Assembly: GCF_007830455.1 (NCBI RefSeq)
Contig: NZ_VLLB01000002.1
Location: forward strand, 124,001-188,000
Length of the DNA: 64,000 nt
Direction: 5' to 3'
DNA from: Pseudoduganella lurida
Lineage (GTDB): Bacteria; Pseudomonadota; Gammaproteobacteria; Burkholderiales; Burkholderiaceae_D
In this document: piece by piece, positions 43,636-53,108 of the stretch
Layout: each line of letters starts with the position of its first letter
Numbering within the stretch: the first letter of the stretch is position 1
Notes under the pieces: model-generated
Told to the model about the DNA's origin: nothing
Databases searched by the model: none
The model's input: only the letters and a program-made list of their open reading frames with translations
Position numbers and translations under genes: made by a program

Positions 43636-44193
43636 TCAGATGGTGGCGGCGATGCAGAACACGGTGCGCGAGGCATCGTCCGCATCGGGCAGGAAGTGGA
43701 AGTCGAGCGGGCCGCTGGCTTCGCGGGCCATCGTCAGGAAGCCGATGCCGGCGCCCTTGCTGTCTTCCGGCGTGGGGGCGCGCAGCGCGGCCTTGTATGC
43801 GGCGCGGATCTCGTCCACCGTCATGGCGCGCAAGGGTTCCAGGCGGGCGCGCAGGTCTTCCACCCTGTCGCTGGCGATCGGGTTCGCGCACAGCATGTAG
43901 AACGCCTCGCCTTGGCGGCCGATGCACACGGCGCCACCGCGCATCTGGCCATCGCGCTGGTCGGCCGGCGTGAGCGCATCGGCCGAGTAGTGCATGACGT
44001 TCTGCGACATCTCCACGAACGACGAGAAGATGCGGCGGCTGGTGGGCCCTGCCGTGCCGGCCGCGTTCAGGCGCGCCTTGATGGTCTCGGCAATCGCGCT
44101 CACCACGTGCTGCGAGAAGTATCCCGAATAGAAGAAGATGACCTGCCGCTTGCTGGCGGCATGCCAGAACTCCTGGAACTGCGTGTAATGCAT
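43636..44193 (-). CDS. siaB: SiaB-family protein kinase
   Basis: A 185-residue kinase of the SiaB family (histidine-kinase-like ATPase fold that phosphorylates SiaC on threonine). The N-box reads FSSFVEMSQNVMHYSAD, with the magnesium-binding Asn, and the glycine-rich lid is GAGIGFLTMAREAS. ATG 44193 has AGGAG upstream; an alternative ATG at 44220 overlaps the SiaA stop. It lies between siaA and siaC in the conserved order. Confidence 0.9.
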   Translation of the reverse strand: MHYTQFQEFWHAASKRQVIFFYSGYFSQHVVSAIAETIKARLNAAGTAGPTSRRIFSSFVEMSQNVMHYSADALTPADQRDGQMRGGAVCIGRQGEAFYMLCANPIASDRVEDLRARLEPLRAMTVDEIRAAYKAALRAPTPEDSKGAGIGFLTMAREASGPLDFHFLPDADDASRTVFCIAATI

Positions 44194-44216
44194 GAAGAGT
44201 GGCTCCTGGTTGACGG

Positions 44217-45449
44217 TCATGGACGGCAGCAGAAGAAGGTCACGTCGTCGCGGCGCGGCTGCTGCCCCTGCCATGCCGCGAGTTCGGCCTGCAGCCGCGT
44301 GGCCAGCTCCGGTGCCGGCAGGCCACGCTGGCCCGCCAGCAGGTCGCGGGCGCGGCGCTTGCCGAACGAGATGTCGCGCGGACCGCCGATCTGGTCGGTC
44401 AGGCCGTCCGTGGTGGCGAACAGCAGCGTGCCTGGCGCCATGGCGATGCGCTGCGTGGGCCACACATGCGCGGCCGGCGTGTCGCCGTAGCCAACGCCCA
44501 TGCGGCCCGGTTCCGCTTCGCGCCAGTCGTCCGCGTCCGGCGCCAGCAGGAACAGGCCGATGCGCGCGCCGGCATAGGCCAGCTCGCGGCGTTCGGCATC
44601 GAACCACAGCACGGCGGCATCGAGGCCGTCGTTCGATTCGGCGTCCGCCACCTCGCTGCCGTGCTGGCCCAGCATCGCCTTCACGCCACGGTTCAGCTCT
44701 CCCAGCAGCAGGCCCGGTTCGCGCGGGCCGTGCGTCTGCAGGGCCTGGTTCAGCAGCGACGACGCGATCAGCGTCATGAACGCGCCCGGCACCCCGTGGC
44801 CCGTGCAGTCGGCGATCACGGCGCACCAGCCATCGTCGCCGGCCGCGAAGTGGTAGAAGTCGCCGCCCACCACGTCGCGCGGCTCCCACACCAGCGCGGC
44901 ATCCGGCAGGGCCGCGGCCAGCGCTTCGTTGGAGGAGCGCAGCAGCGCACGCTGGATCACGCTGGCGTATTCGATGCTGAGCATGACCTGGCGGTTCTTC
45001 TCGGCCTGCATGGTGGCCACCACGTTCATCAGCTGCAGGCCGAAGCCCACGCCTTGCAGCACGCCGTCGCGGGTGATGATGAAGCCGTCCGCCAGCGCCT
45101 TTTCGCCCGACTCCACGGCGCGGAAGGTGAGCGCCTCGATCGACAGGTCCGCCTCGACGACGAGGGGCTCCTTGTCCATGAAGGCGATGCAGCTCTTGCG
45201 GCCGTACAGCTCCTGGTAGAACGGCTTGGACATCTGCGACATGAAGATATTCCGGCTGATCAGGCCGATGGGGTGGCCCTCCTCCACCACGGGCACCGTC
45301 ATCAGGTCGCGGCGCTCCGTGAACAGCTGCAGCACATCGGCGTTCGTGCTTTCCACGGGCATGGCGATGGTGGGCACGCACAGCTCGCCGGCGGTGCGCT
45401 GGCGGGGGCGCGGCAGGTGGTGGCGCGAGGCGTTGAAGGGATGGGTCAT
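44217..45449 (-). CDS. siaA: SiaA-like PP2C/SpoIIE phosphatase with CBS-like N-terminus
   Basis: A 410-residue protein. Residues about 160-408 are a SpoIIE/PP2C phosphatase domain with metal-binding Asp motifs GGDFYHF and IADCTGHGVPGAFMTLI, which should dephosphorylate SiaC. Residues about 28-145 look like a pair of CBS motifs (MTVPVVEEGHPIGLISR and ALADGFIITRDGVLQGVG). The P. aeruginosa SiaA instead has a membrane-bound sensor plus HAMP. No membrane helix is evident here, so the input signal is probably a cytoplasmic ligand such as a nucleotide. It is the first gene of the siaABCD order, 106 bases after the GGDEF-EAL gene. Confidence 0.85.
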   Translation of the reverse strand: MTHPFNASRHHLPRPRQRTAGELCVPTIAMPVESTNADVLQLFTERRDLMTVPVVEEGHPIGLISRNIFMSQMSKPFYQELYGRKSCIAFMDKEPLVVEADLSIEALTFRAVESGEKALADGFIITRDGVLQGVGFGLQLMNVVATMQAEKNRQVMLSIEYASVIQRALLRSSNEALAAALPDAALVWEPRDVVGGDFYHFAAGDDGWCAVIADCTGHGVPGAFMTLIASSLLNQALQTHGPREPGLLLGELNRGVKAMLGQHGSEVADAESNDGLDAAVLWFDAERRELAYAGARIGLFLLAPDADDWREAEPGRMGVGYGDTPAAHVWPTQRIAMAPGTLLFATTDGLTDQIGGPRDISFGKRRARDLLAGQRGLPAPELATRLQAELAAWQGQQPRRDDVTFFCCRP

Positions 45450-45555
45450 GGCACTCTCTGACAGTTGCCTGAATTCTACAAAGAGTTTGTGACTGAAAGA
45501 TGACGGAAGGGTGACATCGGTGCCATCGAGCGAAAACAGGCGACGCTGGCGCGGC

Positions 45556-48273
45556 TCACATGCAGCGTAACGCGGGCGGCCCGGTGAGCAGCAGCTGTGG
45601 CGCCAGCAACAGCTGTTCGGCGCGCGCGGCAGGCATCGGCTGCGCGAAGAAGTAGCCCTGCGCCTCCTCGCAGCCGAGCGCCATCAGCGCATCGAGCTGG
45701 GCGCGTGTCTCCACCCCTTCGGCCACGACACCCATGCCGAGCGCCTTGGCCATCGACACGATCGCTTCGAACAGCGCGCGGCCCTCGCGCGACACCGTCA
45801 GCTCGGTGGTGAAGGCGCGGTCGATCTTCAGCACGTCCATCTGCAGCCGCTGCAGCTGCGCCAGCGACGAGTAGCCGGTGCCGAAATCGTCCACGTGCAG
45901 CCGCACGCCCAGCGCGCGCAGCGACGCCAGTTCCTGGCGCACGTCGCTGCCCTCGGCGATGATGGCCGACTCGGTGATCTCCACCTCCAGCAGCGCCGGC
46001 GGCAGGTGGTGCTTGGCCAGCAGCATGGCCAGGTGGGCATGCACGCCGCCCCGTTCGAACTGCTGCGGCGAGACATTGATCGACAGCGGCACCAGCGGCA
46101 GGGCGCGCGCGCGCCAGTCGGCCAGCTGGGCACAGGCCCGCTCGACGACGAAGCGGCCGATCGCCGCGATCAGTCCGCTCTCCTCGGCAATCGGAATGAA
46201 GACCACCGGCGCGATCGTGCCGAGCAGCGGGTGGTGCCAGCGCAGCAATGCCTCCATGCTGCTCAGACGGCCCGTGGCCAGGTCCACGCGCGGCTGGTAA
46301 TGCAGTTCGAGCTCGCCCCGCTCGACGGCCTGCTGCAGGTACTGGCGCAGTTCGATGCGCGCCGCCGTGGCCCGGTACAGCTCGGGATCGAAGAACCGGT
46401 GCCGGCCGCCGCCTTCCGCCTTGGCCGCGTACATGGCGATGTCGCCGTGCTTGATCAGCGTGTTCGCATCGGCGCCATCGCCGGGAAAGCGGCTGATGCC
46501 GATGGAGACGCTGACCAGGTGCTGTTCGGCCGCGATGGTGAACGGCTCCGTCAGGGCCGTGACGATGCGGCCGGCGATCGTGGCCAGCTCGCCCTGCGTG
46601 CCGGCCGGGTCGATCAGCACCACGAATTCGTCGCCGCCCAGCCGCGCCACCGTGTCGCCCGGCCGGAGCAGCCGGCCCAGGCGCCCGGCGGCCTGCTTGA
46701 GCAGCTCGTCGCCAACGCCGTGGCCGCGCGTGTCGTTGACATGCTTGAAGTCGTCCAGGTCCAGGAAGAGCAAGCCGAAGGCGGTGCCGTTCTGCGCCGC
46801 ATCCGCCACCGCGCGCGGCAGGTGGCGCGTCAGCCAGGTGCGGTTCGGCAGCGCCGTCAGCACATCGTAGTTGGCCAGGTACAGCAGTTCTTCCTCGTAG
46901 GCCTTGCGGTCGCTGACGTCCTGCAGCGTGATGGCCAGGCCATTGCCGATGCGGACCAGCCGGCGCCTGCCCCAGCCGATCTGCATGCGGCGCCCGCCCG
47001 GCATCTGGTGCTCGTCCTCGAAGATCCCGGTGCGCATCGCCTCGTGGCAGGCGTCGAGCAGCGTCCCGCCGTATTCCTGCTCGATGGCGGCGATGCGCCG
47101 GCCCACCAGGTCCGCCCGCTCCAGCCCGTAGAAGGAGGCGCCCCGCTCGTTGCAGTCGACCATGTCGAAGTCGACCACCCTGCCCGCGCTGTCGCGCACC
47201 GCGCTGGCCATATAAAAACCGTCCTTGGCGTTTTCGGTGGCGGCGCGGTAGGCACGGCGGATGTCGCGCTCCTCGCCGCGGCGGCGCTGGACACGGCGCG
47301 TCAGCTCGGCCAGCGCCATGCTGCTGGCCAGCAGCCCGGAAGCAAGTACGGCCCAGGAACGGCGCTCGTGTGCTGCCTCGGCCCCCGCCGCGGCCAGCGC
47401 TTCGTCCGCCGCGACGCCGGCCACGGCGACGACGGGATAGGCGCTGGAATGGTGCCACGCCACCAGCCGCGCGCGGCCATCGCTGAAATCGGCCGCGGGC
47501 AGCTGGGTCGCCCCGGCATCGCCCGACATCGCCGGTGCGCTGCTGAACAGGGAGTGCCGGGTGGCGCCGGCATCCGTGGCGCCATGGGACTCCAGGCGCA
47601 GGTCGCCCTCCGCCGCCAGCACGGCCAGCAGGCCATGCGTGCCCAGCGCGCGGTCGTTGTAGAAGCCCGTCAGGTAGCGGCTGTCGATCAGCAGGGACAG
47701 GATGCCGCCGAAGCGGTCGTCCGCATGTTCCAGGCGCCGGGTGATGCGCAGCGTGTGCTGGCGCGCACCGCTGTCGCCGGGCGCAACGCCGATGCGCATG
47801 GCGCTGGAGTTGTTGTCGCGATGGTAGGCGAAGGCGGTGTCCCGGCCGGTGTCCGATGCGCGGTTCGGGTGCAGTGCCGTCACCACCTGGCCGCGCGGGC
47901 CGATGACCGCCACCTGGAGGAAGGCACTGTCCGTGAACATGCCCTGGCGGCGCAGTTCGGCCAGGTCCAGGCTGCCGCTGCCCTGCTCCCAGCTCTGCCG
48001 CAGCTGCATGGAGATCTGGTCGAATTCCGCCAGCGAGCGGGTGAGATAGCGTTCGTAGCCTTCCGCGTACGAACGCACCTCGCGCAAGGCGCCCTGCTCG
48101 GCCCGCACCTTCGCCTCGTCGAGATCGTTCTGCAGCACGAGCCAGTGCAGGCCGCTGCCGAGCAGCGCCAGCACCGGCCAGAGGAAGGGAAGCAGCTTCG
48201 GGGAGGCGGGGAGCAGGCGCGCCGGGAAGAGTGCCGCAAGGGCGCGGCAGGCATGGGAAACGTGGCGGCACAT
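45556..48273 (-). CDS. Membrane sensor with PAS, GGDEF and EAL domains
   Basis: A 905-residue c-di-GMP enzyme. Two membrane helices (about residues 27-48 and 293-312) bracket a periplasmic sensor region of Cache type. Then come a PAS domain (about 330-455), a GGDEF domain with intact RLGGDEFVVL and an RPGD inhibitory site five residues before it, and an EAL domain with MEALLRWHHP, EITES and DDFGTGYSS. All catalytic motifs look complete, so it could both make and degrade c-di-GMP. It precedes siaABCD in the same direction, which makes a shared biofilm role likely, but the 106-base gap leaves cotranscription open. Confidence 0.92.
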   Translation of the reverse strand: MCRHVSHACRALAALFPARLLPASPKLLPFLWPVLALLGSGLHWLVLQNDLDEAKVRAEQGALREVRSYAEGYERYLTRSLAEFDQISMQLRQSWEQGSGSLDLAELRRQGMFTDSAFLQVAVIGPRGQVVTALHPNRASDTGRDTAFAYHRDNNSSAMRIGVAPGDSGARQHTLRITRRLEHADDRFGGILSLLIDSRYLTGFYNDRALGTHGLLAVLAAEGDLRLESHGATDAGATRHSLFSSAPAMSGDAGATQLPAADFSDGRARLVAWHHSSAYPVVAVAGVAADEALAAAGAEAAHERRSWAVLASGLLASSMALAELTRRVQRRRGEERDIRRAYRAATENAKDGFYMASAVRDSAGRVVDFDMVDCNERGASFYGLERADLVGRRIAAIEQEYGGTLLDACHEAMRTGIFEDEHQMPGGRRMQIGWGRRRLVRIGNGLAITLQDVSDRKAYEEELLYLANYDVLTALPNRTWLTRHLPRAVADAAQNGTAFGLLFLDLDDFKHVNDTRGHGVGDELLKQAAGRLGRLLRPGDTVARLGGDEFVVLIDPAGTQGELATIAGRIVTALTEPFTIAAEQHLVSVSIGISRFPGDGADANTLIKHGDIAMYAAKAEGGGRHRFFDPELYRATAARIELRQYLQQAVERGELELHYQPRVDLATGRLSSMEALLRWHHPLLGTIAPVVFIPIAEESGLIAAIGRFVVERACAQLADWRARALPLVPLSINVSPQQFERGGVHAHLAMLLAKHHLPPALLEVEITESAIIAEGSDVRQELASLRALGVRLHVDDFGTGYSSLAQLQRLQMDVLKIDRAFTTELTVSREGRALFEAIVSMAKALGMGVVAEGVETRAQLDALMALGCEEAQGYFFAQPMPAARAEQLLLAPQLLLTGPPALRCM

Positions 48274-48420
48274 ATGCCCGGCATCCTATGCGAGCGATGT
48301 TACACGGCAATGACACGGGATCGGAAGACTGCGCCACAACAGCCGCTCAACCAGCCGGGCTGCCTGCCCGGGCCGCTGCACGGTGCGCCGCGATGCGCCC
48401 GCGCCTGTTATGCTGCGGCC

Positions 48421-48765
48421 ATGACTACCGATACCGATATTGAACTCTCCGGCCCGTTCAAGGCCACCGATGGCGGCGGCCAGGCGCTGGACGTGAAAGC
48501 CATCCGCATCTTCGACGAAGGCTACGGCATCATCGACGTGTACGTGGACTTCGCCAAGCCGCTCGACGGCGGGCACAAGGATCCGGTCCTGCTGCGCGCG
48601 ATCGTCGAACGCCTGCGCGCGCTCGGCTACAAGGGCCCGGACTTCGGCCTCAGCGATGCCGGCCTGCAGGAAAGCAAACTCATCGTGCTGGAAGCGCCCG
48701 AGGAGTTTGCCGCGTTTGCCAAGAGCCGCGGCTGGAAGAACCTGGCCGAAGAGTTCGACGAGTAA
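48421..48765 (+). CDS. Conserved-looking hypothetical protein, 114 residues
   Basis: I do not recognise a family. The protein is acidic and soluble, with no signal peptide or membrane segment. It has well-formed alternating strands and helices (VKAIRIFDEGYGIIDVYVDF, LLRAIVERLRALGYKGPDFG), and codon use is like its neighbours. The ATG at 48421 lies 6 bases after TATGCT, which resembles a -10 box; with no ribosome site visible this may be a leaderless message. It stands alone between the divergent GGDEF-EAL gene and the convergent carboxymuconolactone decarboxylase family gene, 8 bases from the latter's end. Confidence 0.75.
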   Translation: MTTDTDIELSGPFKATDGGGQALDVKAIRIFDEGYGIIDVYVDFAKPLDGGHKDPVLLRAIVERLRALGYKGPDFGLSDAGLQESKLIVLEAPEEFAAFAKSRGWKNLAEEFDE

Positions 48766-48773
48766 GTCCCGCT

Positions 48774-49130
48774 TCAGTCGGGCTGCCAGGCGTCCTCCGT
48801 GGCCGCCACGGCATCGAGCACGCGCACCGAATAGATCATTGCCGAGCCCGCATTCAGCGCGATCGCCACGCCGAGCGCCTCGGCGATCTCCTCCCTCGTG
48901 GCCCCAGCGTCCAGCGCATTGCGCGTGTGGATCGTGATGCACCCATCGCAACGGGTGGTGACAGCCACCGCCAGTGCGATCAGCTCATGGATCTTCGGCT
49001 CCAGCTTCCCGGAGGCGGCCGCCGCGCCGTCCAGCGTGCGCACGCCGCGCACCACGTCCGGGTTGAGCTGCCCTAACTCACCGATGCGGTCGAGCAGCGC
49101 GCTGCGATAGGCATTCCAGTCCTGCATCAT
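48774..49130 (-). CDS. Carboxymuconolactone decarboxylase/AhpD-family protein
   Basis: A 118-residue single-domain CMD family protein. The CxxC-x3-H motif of the AhpD-like group is present (RCDGCITIHT), preceded by the conserved LIALAVAV helix, so a thiol-based peroxidase or reductase activity is more likely than decarboxylation. GGAGG precedes the ATG at 49130. It is divergent from the XRE regulator at 49315, which may control it. Confidence 0.9.
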   Translation of the reverse strand: MMQDWNAYRSALLDRIGELGQLNPDVVRGVRTLDGAAAASGKLEPKIHELIALAVAVTTRCDGCITIHTRNALDAGATREEIAEALGVAIALNAGSAMIYSVRVLDAVAATEDAWQPD

Positions 49131-49280
49131 GACGTCCTCCGTTGGCGGCAGAAACAAGGTTGGATGCCCCGCCGCGCGTTTCGCTCCGTGCGCCGCCAGT
49201 GTGTTTGCGGCGTCTCAATGGCACTTGCCAGTCAGACATCGGACGCCCGTTGGCACGCGTTGCATCGCCCACCAATCCAG

Positions 49281-49308
49281 TATACAAGCATAAATCGTCC
49301 GGTATAAT
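49281..49308 (+). promoter_or_regulatory. Promoter giving a probable leaderless transcript
   Basis: A perfect TATAAT (49303-49308) lies 6 bases before the ATG at 49315, with TATACA 16 bases further upstream as a -35. Transcription should begin at or within a base of the start codon, and no ribosome site exists. Confidence 0.6.
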
Positions 49309-49314
49309 GGACGC

Positions 49315-49938
49315 ATGGATATCAACGAACTGATCGCCCAGCGCGTGCGCGGCCTGCGCGAGACGAGAGGGCTCTCGCTGGCGGCGCTGGCCGGGCAAAG
49401 TGGTGTGAGCCGCTCCAACATCTCGCTGATCGAGCGTGGCGAAAGCAGTGCCACGGCCACCGTGCTGGACAAGCTGGCTGCGGCGCTGGGCGTGCCCGTC
49501 GCTTCGCTGTTCGAACGGGCGGCCGACGACACTTCGCCGGTCGCGCGGCTGGCGGCACAGCCGGTGTGGCAGGACCCGGCATCCGGTTACGTGCGCCGCA
49601 GCCTGTCGCCGCCGGTGCCGTCGCCGATCCAGCTGGTCGAGATCGTTTTCCCGCCCGGCCAGCGCGTGGCCTACGAGACGGCGGAACGCGAGATCGACAT
49701 CCACCGCCAGGTGTGGATCATCGAAGGCGCGATGGAAATCACGCTGGGCGACACGCCGTTCTCGCTGCAGGCCGGCGACTGCCTGGCACTGCGGCTGGAC
49801 GGCCCGATCGCGTATCACAATCCGGGCTGCGTCGCGGCACGCTATCTGATGGCGCAGGTGAGTGCGCAGATGAGTGCGCAGATGAGTGCGCAGAGCGGGA
49901 TGAAAAAGACGAACCGGACGACCAGGAGCGACAGATGA
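49315..49938 (+). CDS. XRE-family regulator with C-terminal cupin domain
   Basis: A 207-residue regulator. The N-terminal helix-turn-helix (residues about 10-65, LSLAALAGQSGVSRSNISLIERGESSAT) is followed by a cupin sensor domain (about 75-180; VWIIEGAMEITLGDTPFSLQAGD). Such proteins control small operons for amino acid, sugar or detoxification genes. The C-terminus carries an imperfect SAQM tetrapeptide repeat encoded by a 12-base tandem repeat. Its stop overlaps the start of the GNAT gene (ATGA), so the two are cotranscribed, and the message appears leaderless. Confidence 0.9.
   Translation: MDINELIAQRVRGLRETRGLSLAALAGQSGVSRSNISLIERGESSATATVLDKLAAALGVPVASLFERAADDTSPVARLAAQPVWQDPASGYVRRSLSPPVPSPIQLVEIVFPPGQRVAYETAEREIDIHRQVWIIEGAMEITLGDTPFSLQAGDCLALRLDGPIAYHNPGCVAARYLMAQVSAQMSAQMSAQSGMKKTNRTTRSDR
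49861..49894 (+). repeat. 12-base tandem repeat within the XRE gene
   Basis: AGTGCGCAGATG occurs twice in full, then as AGTGCGCAG, encoding SAQM-SAQM-SAQ near the C-terminus. In-frame repeats of this kind can change in copy number without shifting the frame. Confidence 0.8.
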
Positions 49939-50462
49939 ACGAAACGATCCGGCTCGCCACGGCGGCCGATGCGGCGGCCATCGCCACCATCTACAACCAC
50001 TACATCGGCACGACCACCATCAGCTTCGAAGAAGTGCCGGTGTCCGCCGACGCGATGGCGCAACGCATCGCCGATGTGGGCCAGCGGCTGCCCTGGTACG
50101 TCTGCCTGCAGGACGATGCGGTGGTCGGCTATGCCTATGCCACGCCCTGGCGGGTGCGCAGCGCCTACCGGTTTTCCGTCGAAACCTCGGTGTACCTGGA
50201 CGCTGCCCGCACGGGCCGGGGCATCGGCGCGCGCCTGTACCGTACCCTGCTCGACGAACTGCGCGCACGGGGACTGCGCGTGGTCATCGGCGGCATCGCC
50301 CAGCCCAACGCGGCCAGCGTGCGGCTGCACGAGTCGCTCGGCTTCGTCAAGGTGGCGCACTTTTCCAACGTGGGGCAGAAGTTCGGCCGCTGGGTCGATG
50401 TCGGCTACTGGGAGCTGCAGCTGCACTCCGCGCCAGAGGAAGGTACGGCAGCCGCACGCTAA
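49935..50462 (+). CDS. GNAT acetyltransferase, phosphinothricin acetyltransferase-like
   Basis: A 175-residue N-acetyltransferase. The order ATAADAAAIATIYNHYI, FEEVPVS, GYAYATPWRVRSAYRFSVETSVYLDAARTGRGIGARLY and GGIAQPNAASVRLHESLGF is that of the Pat/Bar and MnaT (methionine sulfone/sulfoximine) acetyltransferases, with the acetyl-CoA motif RGIGARL. The natural substrate is probably a methionine sulfone-type amino acid. AGGAG precedes the ATG. It is coupled to the XRE regulator by an ATGA overlap. Confidence 0.9.
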   Translation: MNETIRLATAADAAAIATIYNHYIGTTTISFEEVPVSADAMAQRIADVGQRLPWYVCLQDDAVVGYAYATPWRVRSAYRFSVETSVYLDAARTGRGIGARLYRTLLDELRARGLRVVIGGIAQPNAASVRLHESLGFVKVAHFSNVGQKFGRWVDVGYWELQLHSAPEEGTAAAR

Positions 50463-50562
50463 TGTTTGGCAGGTCACCGAAACGCCACATCGTGCTACGA
50501 AACAGCGTAGCGATCGTCTAAGATGGCCCGGCGCCGAACGGGCATTTACTGACTAGGAAAAT

Positions 50563-51624
50563 ATGAAGCAATACACTCTGCCGCAAACGTCGTTCCTGCT
50601 GCTGCTGGGCCTCATCACGCTGGCCTTCTTCTGGATTCTCGTCCCGTATTCGGGCGCCGTGTTCTGGGGCATGGTGTTTGCCATCGTGTTCGCGCCGCTG
50701 CATTACCGCCTGCTGAACATGACGGGCAACCGCCCCACCGCCGCCGCCCTCACCGGCCTGCTGCTGATCGTGCTGATGGTGATCCTGCCCGTCACGCTGA
50801 TCACGATCTCGCTGGTCGACCAGGCGGCATCGGTGTACGACATGATCAATTCCGGCCAGATCGATTTCGGCGCGATGTTCCGCCAGGTGGTGCATGCGCT
50901 GCCCTCGTGGGCCGTGTCGCTGCTGGAGCGCTTCGAGCTGACCAACATCGCCGCGCTGCAGGCCAAGCTGACGGCGGGCGCCGCGCAGATCAGCCAGTCC
51001 GCCGCCAAGTACGCGATCAGCTTCGGCAGCAAGACGATGGACTTCCTCGTCAGCCTCACCGTGATGCTGTACCTGCTGTTCTTCCTGTTCCGCGATGGCA
51101 CCACCATGGCCGCGCGCATCCGCCGTGCCGTGCCGCTGAGCGAGCGCTACAAGGCACCGCTGTTCGAGAACTTCATCACCGTGATCCGCGCCACCGTCAA
51201 GGGCAATGTGCTGGTGGCGATGGCGCAGGGCGCCCTGGGCGGCCTGGCGTTCTGGTTCCTCGACGTGCCGGGTCCGCTGCTGTGGGCCGTCGTGATGGCG
51301 TTCCTGTCGCTGCTGCCGGCCATCGGCGCGGCCATCGTCTGGGGCCCGGTCGCCGTCTACTTCCTCGTCACCGGTTCGATCTGGCAGGGCGTCGGACTGA
51401 CCGTGTACGGCGTGGCCGTGATCGGCCTCGTCGACAACCTGCTGCGCCCGCTGCTGGTCGGCAAGGACACCAAGATGCCGGACTACCTGGTGCTGCTGTC
51501 CACCATCGGGGGCATGGCACTGTTCGGGCTCAATGGCTTCGTCATCGGCCCCGTCATCGCCGCGCTGTTCCTGGCCTGCTGGGAGCTGTTTGCGCGCGAG
51601 AACGAGTTCCACGTCGAGGGCTGA
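50563..51624 (+). CDS. AI-2E family transporter (YdiK/PerM-like)
   Basis: A 353-residue inner-membrane protein of the AI-2E/PerM family with about eight helices. The N-terminal pair (SFLLLLGLITLAFFWILVPY, SGAVFWGMVFAIVFAPLHY) and the C-terminal motif GLVDNLLRPLLVGKDTKMPDYLVLLSTIGG are typical. Despite the name, most members are uncharacterised exporters, and autoinducer transport should not be assumed. It ends 85 bases before a strong terminator. Confidence 0.92.
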   Translation: MKQYTLPQTSFLLLLGLITLAFFWILVPYSGAVFWGMVFAIVFAPLHYRLLNMTGNRPTAAALTGLLLIVLMVILPVTLITISLVDQAASVYDMINSGQIDFGAMFRQVVHALPSWAVSLLERFELTNIAALQAKLTAGAAQISQSAAKYAISFGSKTMDFLVSLTVMLYLLFFLFRDGTTMAARIRRAVPLSERYKAPLFENFITVIRATVKGNVLVAMAQGALGGLAFWFLDVPGPLLWAVVMAFLSLLPAIGAAIVWGPVAVYFLVTGSIWQGVGLTVYGVAVIGLVDNLLRPLLVGKDTKMPDYLVLLSTIGGMALFGLNGFVIGPVIAALFLACWELFARENEFHVEG

Positions 51625-51709
51625 GCACCTGGCGATTCCACGGCGCGCAGTTCTGCGCCCGTGAATCCGTGACACGAGCACAAAGGCTCGGCATTGGAAG
51701 GCCCCATGT

Positions 51710-51746
51710 AAAAAGACCGGCGCTGCTGCCAGCGCCGGTCTTTTTT
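51710..51746 (+). terminator. Bidirectional rho-independent terminator after the AI-2E gene
   Basis: A 16-base stem with A-run on the left and T-run on the right (AAAAAGACCGGCGCTG and its complement around CTGC). Its stem sequence is nearly the same as that of the terminator at 51875. Confidence 0.9.
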
Positions 51747-51791
51747 ATGGACGTCACGACGCCACGGGTGCATTCCATGGCACGGTGCCAG

Positions 51792-51853
51792 TGGCACGGT
51801 GCCAGGCACCAGGACACGGGGTGATTGGCACGGTGCCTGGCACCAGGACACGG
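51792..51853. repeat. Two tandem copies of a 28-base palindromic repeat
   Basis: A 28-base unit beginning TGGCACGGTGCC at 51792 and 51826 is repeated with one difference, A or T at the centre of the GGTGCC-GGCACC palindrome. The spacing is 34 bases. A further GGCACGGTGCC lies just before, and GGACACGGACTCG follows. The same 17-base core occurs at 15.85 kb. Confidence 0.75.
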
Positions 51854-51874
51854 ACTCGACAGTTGATGACGTAA

Positions 51875-51907
51875 AAAAGACCGGGCTGTCACCAGCGCCG
51901 GTCTTTT
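51875..51907 (-). terminator. Rho-independent terminator of glf
   Basis: AAAAGACCGG and CCGGTCTTTT pair over an inner GCTG/CAGC stem; on the minus strand a T-run follows. It lies 40 bases past the glf stop and almost duplicates the stem at 51710. Confidence 0.8.
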
Positions 51908-51947
51908 GCTTGCGGCCGTCGAGACGACGCCGCGTTCGGCTCGCGAA

Positions 51948-53108
<1,161 letters not shown>

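Noticed and set aside
51792..51853. Possible CRISPR array
   Set aside because: There are only two 28-base copies with a 6-base gap, each internally palindromic, and no cas genes. It belongs to the dispersed palindrome family.
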